From an uncultured Rhodocyclaceae bacterium (GTDB taxonomy: Bacteria > Pseudomonadota > Gammaproteobacteria > Burkholderiales > Rhodocyclaceae), in NCBI GenBank assembly GCA_934271525.1, contig CAKQRL010000011.1, forward strand, positions 5,232-69,231: DNA of 64,000 nucleotides. Reading direction: 5' to 3'. The notes beneath the pieces were generated by a model. That model was given only the letters and a program-made list of their open reading frames with translations, was not told the origin of the DNA and did not search any database. Of the stretch, positions 16,903 through 25,196 are shown in pieces. How positions within the stretch are numbered: position 1 is the stretch's first letter; each line of letters begins with the position of its first letter. A program made the position numbers and the translations under genes.

Positions 16903-18102
16903 ATGCGTGCCGCCGCTTTTGATGTTAACGGTTTAAATGCGCTGCGCAACACGCAAAAGGCGCAAACGCCAGAAGGCGTGAAAGAAATGGCGCGTCAATA
17001 TGAATCGCTTTTTTTGCAAACGATGATGAAAACAATGCGCGCAACCGTTCCACAAGATGGCTTTTTGGCAAACGATGCGCAAAAAACTTACACAAGTTTG
17101 TTGGACCAAGAATTCGCCGCAATGATGGCAAACACCAAAAACGGCGCGGGTTTTGCCAAAAGCATTGAAAAACAACTGGCAAGGCAAATGGGCGTGAATA
17201 TGGAATCGGCAAAATCTGCCGATTCTGCCGATGCTGAAAATTCCAAAATTTTAGAAAATCTTGAAAATCTTGGCGTTTTTGAAAATAAGGAATCGGCAAA
17301 AACTCTTCAATCGGCAGAATCTTCAAAATCGGCAAAAGCTGCCGATGTAACTTCGCTTAATATTTTTACGCGCAATGTTGCAAACGAATTGCCAAGCGTT
17401 GTTGAAAGCACAAGCACCGAATCCACAAATTTTGAAAATATTGCCTGCGCCACGGCGTATAGCCCGCTTTTTGAAATTGTGGATTTGCTCCATCCCAAAA
17501 AAGCGGATGTTGAAAAAAAACAAAGGTTTACCGTGGAAAATCAAAACACGTCCACGTTTTGCGCCAATTTTTCAAACAATGCCAGAGCGACCAAACTTTC
17601 TGCTGAAATTGCCGCTGCCGATTTGAACGCTGAAAAAAGCAATCTGCCCGCGCACGCGCGCGCGTTTATTCAAAACGTTTGGTCGGATGCACAAAGTGCC
17701 GCGGAAAAATCGGGTTTAAACGCCACGCACATTGTGGCGCACGCGGCACTAGAAAGTGGTTGGGGGCGACATCAGCCCGGGGGCGATAGCTTTAATTTGT
17801 TTGGCATCAAGGCGAATCGCGCATGGGATGGCAAACGCGTGGTTGCGCGCACCACGGAATTTGAAAATGGCGCGGCGGTGTCCAAATTAGAAGAATTTCG
17901 CGCTTATGATTCGTATCGCGATGCCTTTTTGGATTACGCCGATTTTTTGCAGAAAAACCCGCGCTACGCCGAAGTAATTAGCGCCCAAAACGGCAACGAT
18001 TTTGCCAAAAACTTGCAAAAAGCGGGTTATGCAACCGACCCCGATTACGCCAAAAAACTTCAACGCACCATCTCCCGCACAGAAGAATACCTGCGTATTT
18101 AA
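16903..18102 (+). CDS. flgJ: FlgJ: rod-capping protein fused to peptidoglycan hydrolase
   Basis: 399 residues, longer than the roughly 313 of enterobacterial FlgJ. The N-terminal rod-binding domain (EMARQYESLFLQTMMKTMRA) is followed by a low-complexity spacer rich in Ser, Ala, Lys and Glu at about residues 100-150. The C-terminal glucosaminidase domain has AHAALESGWGRHQPGGDSFNLFGIK with the catalytic Glu. The repeat half-element at 17526-17537 encodes FTVE in the spacer. It punches the hole for the rod. Last gene of the operon; flgK and flgL do not follow. Confidence 0.94.
   Translation: MRAAAFDVNGLNALRNTQKAQTPEGVKEMARQYESLFLQTMMKTMRATVPQDGFLANDAQKTYTSLLDQEFAAMMANTKNGAGFAKSIEKQLARQMGVNMESAKSADSADAENSKILENLENLGVFENKESAKTLQSAESSKSAKAADVTSLNIFTRNVANELPSVVESTSTESTNFENIACATAYSPLFEIVDLLHPKKADVEKKQRFTVENQNTSTFCANFSNNARATKLSAEIAAADLNAEKSNLPAHARAFIQNVWSDAQSAAEKSGLNATHIVAHAALESGWGRHQPGGDSFNLFGIKANRAWDGKRVVARTTEFENGAAVSKLEEFRAYDSYRDAFLDYADFLQKNPRYAEVISAQNGNDFAKNLQKAGYATDPDYAKKLQRTISRTEEYLRI
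17526..17537 (+). repeat. Motif half-element inside the flgJ spacer
   Basis: Exact GTTTACCGTGGA preceded by TTGA8, read as FTVE between the two FlgJ domains. Confidence 0.88.
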
Positions 18103-18126
18103 TTTCCAAAAAATCCCAAAAAGAAT

Positions 18127-18159
18127 AAAAAAAATCCACGGTCGACGTGGATTTTTTTT
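18127..18159 (+). terminator. Terminator after flgJ built from a condensed motif palindrome
   Basis: TCCACGGTCGACGTGGA (18135-18151) is a compressed copy in which the two arms share the centre. A run on the left and T run on the right make a bidirectional terminator for the flg operon and the minus-strand DUF2892 gene. Confidence 0.8.
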
Positions 18160-18215
18160 GAAAATGTTTCAAAAAATAAAAGTAAATTTCATTTAAAAAA
18201 CAAATTGATTTTATT

Positions 18216-18431
18216 TTACGAACAAGAATTTTTGCCGTTTTTTAATTTGCAAATGGGGCAATACGGTTTCATTTTCTTTTTAAGAAAATACAAAGGGCAA
18301 AAGCCAACTAATCCGGTTAAAAGCGGAATCAGGCCTAATAAACCCCAATAATTTTCATAATATCCGCCAATGCCGAGAATAACAATTCCCAAAAAAAAAC
18401 GAATGATTCTTTCAATTTTTCCAACGTTCAT
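18216..18431 (-). CDS. DUF2892 (YgaP-like) small inner membrane protein
   Basis: 71 residues starting MNVGKIERIIRFFLGI, with two hydrophobic segments, as in DUF2892 proteins and the membrane part of YgaP rhodaneses. A short cysteine-bearing tail (PYCPICKLKNGKNSC) is an unusual CxxC extension. The ATG at 18431 has AAAAGGAG upstream. It is last in the run trxA, TDT channel, DUF2892. Its role is unknown, but its family often occurs with sulfur and redox genes. Confidence 0.78.
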   Translation of the reverse strand: MNVGKIERIIRFFLGIVILGIGGYYENYWGLLGLIPLLTGLVGFCPLYFLKKKMKPYCPICKLKNGKNSCS

Positions 18432-18463
18432 TTTAAAACTCCTTTTGTTGTGATTAAAAAAAC

Positions 18464-19423
18464 TTATTTTTCTGCTTGGCAAATTTGTTTTTTATAAATG
18501 GCAATTAAAGTTTGAATGCCAACAAATAAAACACTTAAAAATGCCAAACAGAGTGCCAAAAAACCAAAAGTTGTTTGTTTTAATTCAAATGCGGACAATG
18601 AAAATGCGCTCAAAGGAAAACAAAATGCCCACCAAGATAATGCAAAAGGCGCATTGAAAACTTGTTTAAAATTGGGCAATAAAACAAACAACAACAATGC
18701 ATAAAATAATGCAATGCAAAAAATCAAAATACTGAATATATTTTGCGGAAAAAATAAATTTAAATCTATTGCCAAAATGCTGGGCGGCGCAATAAGAATA
18801 AATAAGGTTGGCAAAAATTTAACTGGTAAATTTTCTTCAAACAATAAACGTGAAAAAATCAATGTGGATAAAATAATCCAAAAAAATGTTCCCACACTTA
18901 AAAAATAAAACAAAATCATTAAATTAAATTGTTGGTCAATGGAATGTGCAACCAAAGGCACAATTAAATTGCCAACCATTGGAATAAACCAAGCAGGCGA
19001 AAGTTGCGCATGTTTTAAATGATTTAAAATCCAAAAACGCACAATAATTAAACTAAACAAACCTTGGAATAATAAAGCAATTAAAAGCAAAGCAAAATCA
19101 ACGCAATAAAATCTGCCTTTTAAAAACAAAGCAAACATCAATGTTGAAATAGACAAAGCGCCAAAGAAGTTGATTTTGATAGGATGTGAAAATTCTTCTT
19201 TTACATATTGAAAATAAAAAATGGTTTTTAATAAATAAAGCAACAAAAAAACAACAAAAACAATGCTTGAAAATAAACCAACGCCAAAATGCAAATTTAA
19301 AAAATAAGCACTAAAAAAATCAAATTGAGCGGCTTTTTTTAATGCCAAACTTAAACCAAACATTCCCATTATGCTTGCAAAAAACATAATCGGAAAATGT
19401 TTTAAAGAGCGTTGGTTTTCCAT
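18464..19423 (-). CDS. TDT/SLAC1-family transporter (TehA/SSU1-like)
   Basis: 319 residues with about ten hydrophobic segments. The opening HFPIMFFASIMGMFGLSLALKKA matches the conserved first helix of the tellurite-resistance/dicarboxylate transporter family, which includes anion channels (SLAC1) and sulfite exporters (SSU1). Location with thioredoxin and a Cys-rich Crp-like regulator favours sulfite or another sulfur anion as substrate, but this is inference. The gene is strikingly AT-rich. Confidence 0.8.
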   Translation of the reverse strand: MENQRSLKHFPIMFFASIMGMFGLSLALKKAAQFDFFSAYFLNLHFGVGLFSSIVFVVFLLLYLLKTIFYFQYVKEEFSHPIKINFFGALSISTLMFALFLKGRFYCVDFALLLIALLFQGLFSLIIVRFWILNHLKHAQLSPAWFIPMVGNLIVPLVAHSIDQQFNLMILFYFLSVGTFFWIILSTLIFSRLLFEENLPVKFLPTLFILIAPPSILAIDLNLFFPQNIFSILIFCIALFYALLLFVLLPNFKQVFNAPFALSWWAFCFPLSAFSLSAFELKQTTFGFLALCLAFLSVLFVGIQTLIAIYKKQICQAEK

Positions 19424-19457
19424 TTTTTTAATCTCTTTTTACAAGTTGTTTAAAAAA

Positions 19458-19766
19458 TCAAATCAATTTTTGAATGTATTTAATTAAAGCGGCTTTGCTT
19501 TGTGCGCCTTGAATGCGTTCAATTTCTTTAAAATCTTTTAAAAAAATCAAAGTCGGCACGGCGGTGATTTTAAATTTTTGTAATAAAGCAGGTTCTGATT
19601 CAACATCCACTTTGACAATTTTGATTTTTTCTTTAAAATCATTTTCAACTTCTTCCAAAATGGGTGAAAGTGCTTTGCAAGGGCCGCACCACGTGGCAAA
19701 AAAATCCACCAAAACCAAGCCATTTTGGCAAGTTTGTTCAAAGTTTGATTCGTTTAAAATTTGCAT
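19458..19766 (-). CDS. Thioredoxin
   Basis: 102 residues with the canonical active site WCGPC at residues 26-30 and the cis-proline in AVPTLIF. It is a general cytoplasmic disulfide reductase, here apparently dedicated to the adjacent TDT/DUF2892 genes. An AAGGAG site precedes the ATG. It is transcribed divergently from the Crp/Fnr gene; the shared region holds a 13-bp palindrome. As a genome usually carries another, housekeeping trxA, I leave the symbol blank. Confidence 0.93.
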   Translation of the reverse strand: MQILNESNFEQTCQNGLVLVDFFATWCGPCKALSPILEEVENDFKEKIKIVKVDVESEPALLQKFKITAVPTLIFLKDFKEIERIQGAQSKAALIKYIQKLI

Positions 19767-19825
19767 TTTTTATGCTCCTTGATTGCAGAATGCGTTGAGT
19801 TTAAACGTTCCAAAACCGCCTTTCC

Positions 19826-19838
19826 GTAACAAAGTTAC
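19826..19838. promoter_or_regulatory. Candidate operator: perfect palindrome GTAAC-AAA-GTTAC
   Basis: A perfect 5-3-5 inverted repeat in the 84-bp gap between the divergent thioredoxin and Crp/Fnr-type genes. It lies 12 bases before the regulator ATG, where autoregulatory binding is plausible. It is not a canonical FNR or CRP box. Confidence 0.5.
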
Positions 19839-19850
19839 ATTGAGGAAAAA

Positions 19851-20453
19851 ATGTTAAAAAAATTTAATGAAAAAATCGGTGGAGATTTAAAATCTTTGGC
19901 GTTTTTAAATCAAAATGGAAGCATTAAAAAATTTAAATCTGGTGCAACTGTTTATTTAAAAGATTTGGAATTTTTTTTAATTTTAAATGGTCACGCCCGT
20001 GTTTTTTATTTGAGTGAAAATGGAAAAGAAATTACAATTTTCTTTTTAAATAAAGAAGATTGTTGCATATTATCCACAACCTGCATTTTAAATTCTATTG
20101 CCGATGAATTGTGGGTTGAGTTTAAAGAAGATATGGAAGTTTTTTTATTGAAAAATAAAAGTTATGAATTTTTATGTGCGGATTATCCAAAAATTATGCA
20201 ATTTAATTTAAATTTAATGAGCAAACGTTTTTCAAAAGCATTGGAAACCATCAATGATGTTGCTTTTTCAACTTTGCAATTGCGTGTGATGAAGTTTTTG
20301 GAAAATCAAGCGAAAAACAATGTCATTAGAATTACCCATGAAGAAATTGCCAACAATATTGGCTCAGCAAGAGAAGCCGTCACCCGCATTTTAAAAGAAT
20401 TAAAAAAAGAAGGGAAAATAGATTTAAAACGCGGAGAGATTTTTTTAAAATAA
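19851..20453 (+). CDS. Crp/Fnr-family transcriptional regulator with a cysteine motif
   Basis: 200 residues: an N-terminal cyclic-nucleotide-type beta barrel (about 20-120), a dimer helix and a C-terminal winged HTH (THEEIANNIGSAREAVTRILKELKKEG). The segment CCILSTTCIL near residue 80 holds three cysteines where CRP binds cAMP, which suggests thiol or metal sensing instead of cAMP. There is no FNR-type N-terminal cysteine cluster. It probably controls the divergent thioredoxin-TDT-DUF2892 run. AT-rich, like the rest of the module. Confidence 0.85.
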   Translation: MLKKFNEKIGGDLKSLAFLNQNGSIKKFKSGATVYLKDLEFFLILNGHARVFYLSENGKEITIFFLNKEDCCILSTTCILNSIADELWVEFKEDMEVFLLKNKSYEFLCADYPKIMQFNLNLMSKRFSKALETINDVAFSTLQLRVMKFLENQAKNNVIRITHEEIANNIGSAREAVTRILKELKKEGKIDLKRGEIFLK

Positions 20454-20484
20454 ACCAAGCAACTTTTTTGTTGATTTAAAAAAA

Positions 20485-20535
20485 TCCACGGTCAACGCAT
20501 CATTTTTTTCAAAAAAATATTGCGTTCACCGTGGA
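20485..20535. repeat. GTTNACCGTGGA inverted pair, 51 bp
   Basis: Arms 20485-20496 and 20524-20535, with GTTGAC on one side and GTTCAC on the other, so the variable base is mispaired. It lies between the convergent Crp/Fnr gene and queA and may terminate both. Confidence 0.9.
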
Positions 20536-20623
20536 TTTTTGCAGTTCTTTTAAATGTTAGTTGGTCATATTTTTTTAATTTAAAAAAACAAATTCAACGC
20601 CTAAAACTTTCTATTTTGTTTAT

Positions 20624-21700
20624 TTAAAATTCATTAGCATTTTTTCTTCTTAAAAACATCGCATCGCCATAACTAAAAAATCGGTATTTTTTGCTAATTG
20701 CGTGTTGGTAGGCTTTTTGAATATTTTCAAAGCCTGCAAAGGCGGCAACCAACATTAAAAGGGTTGATGCGGGCAGGTGAAAATTTGTTATCAAGGCATC
20801 CACCACGTGAAATGTTGCGCCCGGGTATAAAAATATGTCCGTTGAATCCGCGCCCGCTTGCACAATTTCCAGCGCGCTTGCCGAATTGCCGTTTTTGGCT
20901 GCAAGCTTTAAAGCGCTTGCTTCCAATGCGCGCAAGGTTGTTGTGCCAACCGCCACAATGCGCCGATTTTCCGCTTTGGCTTTGTTGATTGCCGCCGCCG
21001 TTGTTTCGGGAATTTCAAAGGATTCTCGGTGCATTTTGTGATCAATTAAATTGTCGCATCTAACGGGTTGATAAGTTCCGGCGCCTACAAAAAGTGTTAA
21101 AAAGTGCGTTTGAACGCCTTGTGTGTTAAGCGTTTCCAACAAGTTTTGATCAAAATGCAAGCCTGCCGTGGGCGCGGCAACTGCTCCGGGATTAGCTGCA
21201 TAAATGGTTTGGTATTGCGCGGCATCCGATGAATCTGGCGTGTGCGCAATATAAGGTGGCAAGGGCAGTTGCCCAAAACGCGCGCACAAGGTCCACCAGC
21301 TTTCGCCTTCGGGTAGTTTTAAAATAAAAAGCGATTCATTTTCCCTACCCAAAACAGTGATTGGCACATCGCAATTGTTTAAAAATAAGTGTGTGCCCGT
21401 TTTTGGCGATTTGCTTGCGCGCACTTGGGCGCTTGCAAGCGCGGCGTTTTGAATGTGGTTAATCACCACTTCCACGCGCCCGCCGGTGTTTTTTTTGCCG
21501 AAAAAGCGCGCGTTGATGACCTTGGCATTGTTGAAAACCAAAACATCGCCCGCGTGCAAAAGCAAGGGCAAATCAAAAAAGTGGCGGTCAAAAAAAGAAT
21601 TGCCAAAAACATCCAACAACCTTGCCTGTGCGCGGGCTTCGGCAGGGCGTTGCGCAATCAATTCGGGCGGGAGAAAAAATTCAAAATCAGAGCGCTTCAT
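20624..21700 (-). CDS. queA: S-adenosylmethionine:tRNA ribosyltransferase-isomerase
   Basis: 358 residues. MKRSDFEFFLPPELIAQRPAE, GDVLVFNNAKVINARFFG, YQTIYAANPGAVAAPTAGLHF and NFHLPASTLLMLVAAFAG are all signature blocks. It makes epoxyqueuosine in the tRNA wobble position from SAM ribose. tgt, its usual neighbour, is not in this window. It is divergent from a small unknown gene. Confidence 0.96.
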   Translation of the reverse strand: MKRSDFEFFLPPELIAQRPAEARAQARLLDVFGNSFFDRHFFDLPLLLHAGDVLVFNNAKVINARFFGKKNTGGRVEVVINHIQNAALASAQVRASKSPKTGTHLFLNNCDVPITVLGRENESLFILKLPEGESWWTLCARFGQLPLPPYIAHTPDSSDAAQYQTIYAANPGAVAAPTAGLHFDQNLLETLNTQGVQTHFLTLFVGAGTYQPVRCDNLIDHKMHRESFEIPETTAAAINKAKAENRRIVAVGTTTLRALEASALKLAAKNGNSASALEIVQAGADSTDIFLYPGATFHVVDALITNFHLPASTLLMLVAAFAGFENIQKAYQHAISKKYRFFSYGDAMFLRRKNANEF

Positions 21701-21797
21701 TTTTTGGATTATAAACTTTTGCGATAATCAAAAAAAGATTCAAGTTTTTTAAAAATCAGTCGTTAACGGCTTTTCATTTTTTTTGAAAAGGGGGAAT

Positions 21798-22034
21798 ATG
21801 AAAATTGCCGATGATTGGATTGCACAAGAGTTTGCGCGGCGCAAACAATGGCTCAAAAATTTTCACATTACCAAAGATGTGGACGGGCTTGTGGCGCGCG
21901 GCATTCACGCTTATCACTATTGGGGGTTAGTTAAATTTCCCAACAAAATTCTCACCAAACAATGTTCTCCAAAGTTTGAACGCAAATTCACGCTTATAGC
22001 CAGAAGAATCTCCGCTCAACGTTTTAAAAAATAA
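21798..22034 (+). CDS. Unknown small basic protein (78 residues)
   Basis: Not recognised. The ATG at 21798 follows AAAAGGGGGAAT, a convincing ribosome-binding site, and a terminator lies 14 bases past the stop, so it is likely a real transcription unit. The sequence is rich in Lys, Arg and aromatics (KQWLKNFHITKDVDGL, HAYHYWGLVKF) with no membrane segment or signal peptide. It may bind nucleic acid, but that rests on charge only. Confidence 0.55.
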   Translation: MKIADDWIAQEFARRKQWLKNFHITKDVDGLVARGIHAYHYWGLVKFPNKILTKQCSPKFERKFTLIARRISAQRFKK

Positions 22035-22047
22035 ATGGCAATTACCA

Positions 22048-22082
22048 CAATCCACGCGAAAAAATAAGCGTGGATTTTTTTG
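22048..22082 (+). terminator. Rho-independent terminator after the small basic gene
   Basis: AATCCACGC and GCGTGGATT arms with an A-rich loop and T run. The ends resemble the repeat arm, but the GGTNAAC part is missing. Confidence 0.8.
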
Positions 22083-22188
22083 TGAAAAATTGGGTATGCA
22101 ATGTGAAAAAGTATTTTTGAAAAAATGAAGAACCCATACTCAAAAAGTTTCATCATTTTTTATTTTTAGCAGAAAAAAATCACAAAAA

Positions 22189-22239
22189 TCCACGGTGAAC
22201 GTTCAAAAATTTTGAAAAAAATTAAGCGTTTACCGTGGA
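22189..22239. repeat. GTTNACCGTGGA inverted pair, 51 bp
   Basis: Arms 22189-22200 (as GTTCAC) and 22228-22239 (GTTTAC) around a TTTTGA7 centre. Separate terminators lie on both sides, so this copy is not needed as one. Confidence 0.9.
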
Positions 22240-22259
22240 AAAATGTTTTTTTAATCCAT

Positions 22260-22288
22260 AAAAAAAACCCGCTTTTTAGCGGGTTTTT
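22260..22288. terminator. Bidirectional terminator near the chemoreceptor 3' end
   Basis: CCCGCT / AGCGGG stem with flanking A and T runs. It can serve the minus-strand chemoreceptor gene. Confidence 0.8.
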
Positions 22289-22348
22289 GGTTAGTCTTTT
22301 CTTTGGAAGAAGATTGGCGAATTTTTTTGAAAAATTCGGCTGTTTGGG

Positions 22349-23482
22349 TTAATCCTTTTTCGTTAGGATGTGGGTTTCGGTTTCATTGGCCATTTGGCTT
22401 AAAAAATCGTTGACTTGGCGGGAAGCTTCTTCCATGGAGATAAGTGCGTTTTTGGCGCGCTCGAGCTGGCCTGCCGCTAATGCTTCCACCGCTTCTTTGC
22501 CGCTTTGATGAACAGCCGCGTGCGGGGTTTCTAATTGTGTGAAAGGGCGGCAGTTGCCGTATTCTTTTGCGCCGCGCCCGTCATAATACCATTTGCCTAA
22601 ACGGCACGAACGGTGGTCAGCAATGTTTGAAGAATCCGCATCCACCATACCAATAAAAGCGCGGTAAACATTGAGTTTGAAAGCAAAGTGGTCAAGCTTG
22701 ACCACATCCAAAAAACTAACCCGACTTGCCATTGAAATGGCGTTTGCCATATGTGTGGATTGGGATACGATTTCCGCAATAGATGCCGCGGTGTCTTGAC
22801 TTTGCGCCAAATAACGCCGCGCTTGGCCAGCAGAGACTTCCACTTGGCTTTTGGCGGTTGCCGTGCCGTCTGTAATGGAGTTGACCAAGTTAGATATTTC
22901 GCTTGTGGCGTGCCCTGTGCGCTCGGCAAGTTTTCTGACTTCATCGGCTACCACCGCAAAACCGCGCCCGTGTTCGCCCGCGCGCGCGGCTTCAATGGCA
23001 GCATTCAAGGCTAATAAATTGGTTTGGTCGGCAATATCTTTAATTAACTGCACAAAACCGCCGATATTGCCCGAATGTTCGCTCAAAGTATCCATGCGGC
23101 TGGCAGTTTCCGACTCAGCTTCCACAATTTCTTGAAAGGAATTCGTCAAGCGTGCAATGGCCGATTGTGCGTTGTCCAAATTTTGCGTGGCTTCTGTGGC
23201 TATTTTGAAATCAGAATTGAGATTGTTTGCCAAATCCACAAAGGAATTGCGCACGTCTTCCACGCTAGCATAGGTTTGCCCCAAGGCAGTGTGAAAATAT
23301 TGATCATTGCGAACGTTGGCACCACCAGCATCTGCGCGTTGGCTTTTGATGCGCGCTAATTCATTTTTTGCAGCTGTAAGTGATTCGGTTAATTCGCGCT
23401 TTTTGGCTTCTAGTGCGCGGTTTTTTTCTTGTAGTTCTTCTAAATCACTGCTACTACTGCTACTACCTCCAAACAACCCCAT
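22349..23482 (-). CDS. Soluble methyl-accepting chemotaxis protein with C-terminal CZB zinc domain
   Basis: 377 residues with no membrane segment. A serine run (GGSSSSSSD) and coiled coil (about 12-50) precede the MCP signalling hairpin, whose tip DQTNLLALNAAIEAARAGEHGRGFAVVADEVR is intact. The C-terminal CZB domain shows LDHFAFKLNVYRAF, DHRSCRLGKWYY and TPHAAVHQSG, giving the Cys-His3 zinc site of CZB sensors. It probably senses zinc or oxidant changes in the cytoplasm and signals to CheA. It fits a motile cell, but no che genes lie nearby. Confidence 0.92.
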   Translation of the reverse strand: MGLFGGSSSSSSDLEELQEKNRALEAKKRELTESLTAAKNELARIKSQRADAGGANVRNDQYFHTALGQTYASVEDVRNSFVDLANNLNSDFKIATEATQNLDNAQSAIARLTNSFQEIVEAESETASRMDTLSEHSGNIGGFVQLIKDIADQTNLLALNAAIEAARAGEHGRGFAVVADEVRKLAERTGHATSEISNLVNSITDGTATAKSQVEVSAGQARRYLAQSQDTAASIAEIVSQSTHMANAISMASRVSFLDVVKLDHFAFKLNVYRAFIGMVDADSSNIADHRSCRLGKWYYDGRGAKEYGNCRPFTQLETPHAAVHQSGKEAVEALAAGQLERAKNALISMEEASRQVNDFLSQMANETETHILTKKD

Positions 23483-23523
23483 TTTGGCCTCCGTGCAAAA
23501 AAACGTGGAATAACACGCGCATT

Positions 23524-24450
23524 TTAGCGCAAATCATTTTTTTCGCCACCTAAAAATGCGCTAAAAATCGGCAAAAAACGTGAAAACTCGCCCGCCATCA
23601 ACAAAAAATCGGCTGAAAATCGGGCTTTTTCATCTTCGGTGGAAGACAAGGCATCATCCCTTGTTTTAAACAAATTTTCTTCCAAACGGATATTTTTCAA
23701 CTGCAATTTTTCGCTCAAAATAAAAGTAAAGCGGTCTTCAAAATTAAAACCCAAAGCCATTGGCACTTTGCCCGCTTTTAAATGCGCTTTGATTTCTGCC
23801 AAATCCAAATTGTGGTTGTTGTAGCGCACACTTTCTTTGTTTTCTGTGGGCGCTTGCAAAATGCAATGGCGGGCAAGCGTAAAAGAATCAAGGCTTTCAG
23901 GATTTAACAAGGCTTCGGTCATCACGGCTTGGGGGGATTTTTGCGTGTGAAAAGGTTTTAAAGGAAAACGCGGGATGGCATCGTTTAACATTTCAATAAC
24001 AGAATCGGCTGCCGCAGGCGATGCGGCATTGATAACAAGCCAACCGTTTTTTGGGTCAATCCACGCGTATAAAGTTTTGGCGGACAAAAAAGCGCGCGGC
24101 ATTAGCTCATCCGTTACGGCGGCTTTTAAATCCTTGGTTTCGCGCCGCCCGGGCGCAAAGCCTTTTTCTTTTTGGATGGCGGCAATGCGTTGGTCTAGTT
24201 CTTCTTTAATCACAGAGGATGGCAAAAGCCGAGTTTCTATTTTTAAGGCGATAAGCCATTGATTGTCTACATTAAAAACAAATTTTTCTTCTTCTGATTC
24301 ATCAAAAAAGGGTGGCACAAAACCCATACTTTTCATTTCAAGCGCAGAGGGCGCGCGGTGCGCATAGCTTTTGAGCGACAAGTTCAAGTCATCCCACGCC
24401 ATATTCCAAGGGCTAGGCAAGCGGTAAAGAAAGATATTTTTAAACCACAT
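23524..24450 (-). CDS. rdgC: Recombination-associated protein RdgC
   Basis: 308 residues. MWFKNIFLYRL, MGFVPPFFD, RLLPSSVIKEELDQRIAAIQKEKGFAPGRRE and LMPRAFLSAKTLYAWIDPKNGWLVINAAS match the RdgC ring protein that binds duplex DNA and limits RecA. It is confined to beta- and gammaproteobacteria, which supports the taxonomic guess. Confidence 0.95.
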   Translation of the reverse strand: MWFKNIFLYRLPSPWNMAWDDLNLSLKSYAHRAPSALEMKSMGFVPPFFDESEEEKFVFNVDNQWLIALKIETRLLPSSVIKEELDQRIAAIQKEKGFAPGRRETKDLKAAVTDELMPRAFLSAKTLYAWIDPKNGWLVINAASPAAADSVIEMLNDAIPRFPLKPFHTQKSPQAVMTEALLNPESLDSFTLARHCILQAPTENKESVRYNNHNLDLAEIKAHLKAGKVPMALGFNFEDRFTFILSEKLQLKNIRLEENLFKTRDDALSSTEDEKARFSADFLLMAGEFSRFLPIFSAFLGGEKNDLR

Positions 24451-24481
24451 ATTTTTTCCTTTTTTTTAAAATTTTTAGCGC

Positions 24482-24528
24482 GTTTACCGTGGATTTTTGC
24501 GAAAAAACCGCGATTTTCCACGGTAAAC
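24482..24528. repeat. Outward-facing GTTNACCGTGGA pair
   Basis: GTTTACCGTGGA (24482-24493) comes first and TCCACGGTAAAC (24517-24528) second, the reverse of the usual order. They still form a hairpin. It lies between trmB and rdgC. Confidence 0.88.
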
Positions 24529-24530
24529 CA

Positions 24531-25196
24531 TTATTTTTTTTCAAAAATCAAATCCCAAATGCCGTGTTGGCGATTTAAACCGCGTTGCTCAAACTTGCTC
24601 AAAGGGCGGTTTTCGCGCGCGGCAAAGTCTTTGTAACAATTTTGAAGATTGGGATTTTTCTGAAAAACCGCCAACATTGCCAAAGCGTATTCTTCCCAAT
24701 CGGTTGCGGTGCGCAAAATGGCGCCGTTTTTAAGGCGCGAGACCAGCAATTCCACAAAAGGCGCTTGAATTAAGCGGCGTTTTTGGTGGCGTTTTTTGTG
24801 CCACGGGTCGGGGAAAAAAATGTTTGCGCCGTTTAAAGTTTCAGGCAAGACCATTTTTTTTAAAACTTCCACCGCATCAAAAACCGTGATGCGAATGTTG
24901 GATAGATTATTTTCAGCAACTTTTTTTGATAATGCGCCCGCGCCCGCAAGATGAACGTCCAAACACCAAAAATCGGTATCGGGCGATTCCAATGCCATTT
25001 GCGCCGTGGCTTCGCCCATACCAAAACCGATTTCCATAATTTTTGGGTTATCACGCCCAAAGGCAAGGTTTAAATCAACTGGCGTATCAGAAAATGGAAT
25101 TTCTATTTTGGGCAAGGTTTCTTTTAAATGCCGCGCTTGGCCAGAACCGATTCTGCCCGAGCGCCGCACAAAACTGCGGATATGCTGTTCAATCAT
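24531..25196 (-). CDS. trmB: tRNA (guanine-N7-)-methyltransferase
   Basis: 221 residues. RSFVRRSGRIGSGQARHL, the SAM site MEIGFGMGEATAQMA, FFPDPWHKKRHQKRRLIQ and TDWEEYA define TrmB, which makes m7G46 in tRNA. The ATG at 25196 overlaps the thiG stop (ATGATTGA), indicating coupling; an upstream in-frame TTG is less likely. Confidence 0.95.
   Translation of the reverse strand: MIEQHIRSFVRRSGRIGSGQARHLKETLPKIEIPFSDTPVDLNLAFGRDNPKIMEIGFGMGEATAQMALESPDTDFWCLDVHLAGAGALSKKVAENNLSNIRITVFDAVEVLKKMVLPETLNGANIFFPDPWHKKRHQKRRLIQAPFVELLVSRLKNGAILRTATDWEEYALAMLAVFQKNPNLQNCYKDFAARENRPLSKFEQRGLNRQHGIWDLIFEKK

Larger units (their letters stand above)
22035..22348. other. 314-bp gap without a gene: terminators and a repeat pair
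   Basis: I see no credible gene here. The gap holds the small gene's terminator, an AT-rich stretch, one 51-bp motif pair, a bidirectional CCCGCT/AGCGGG terminator, and an imperfect GGCGAATTT/AAATTCGGC hairpin next to the chemoreceptor stop. Confidence 0.8.
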
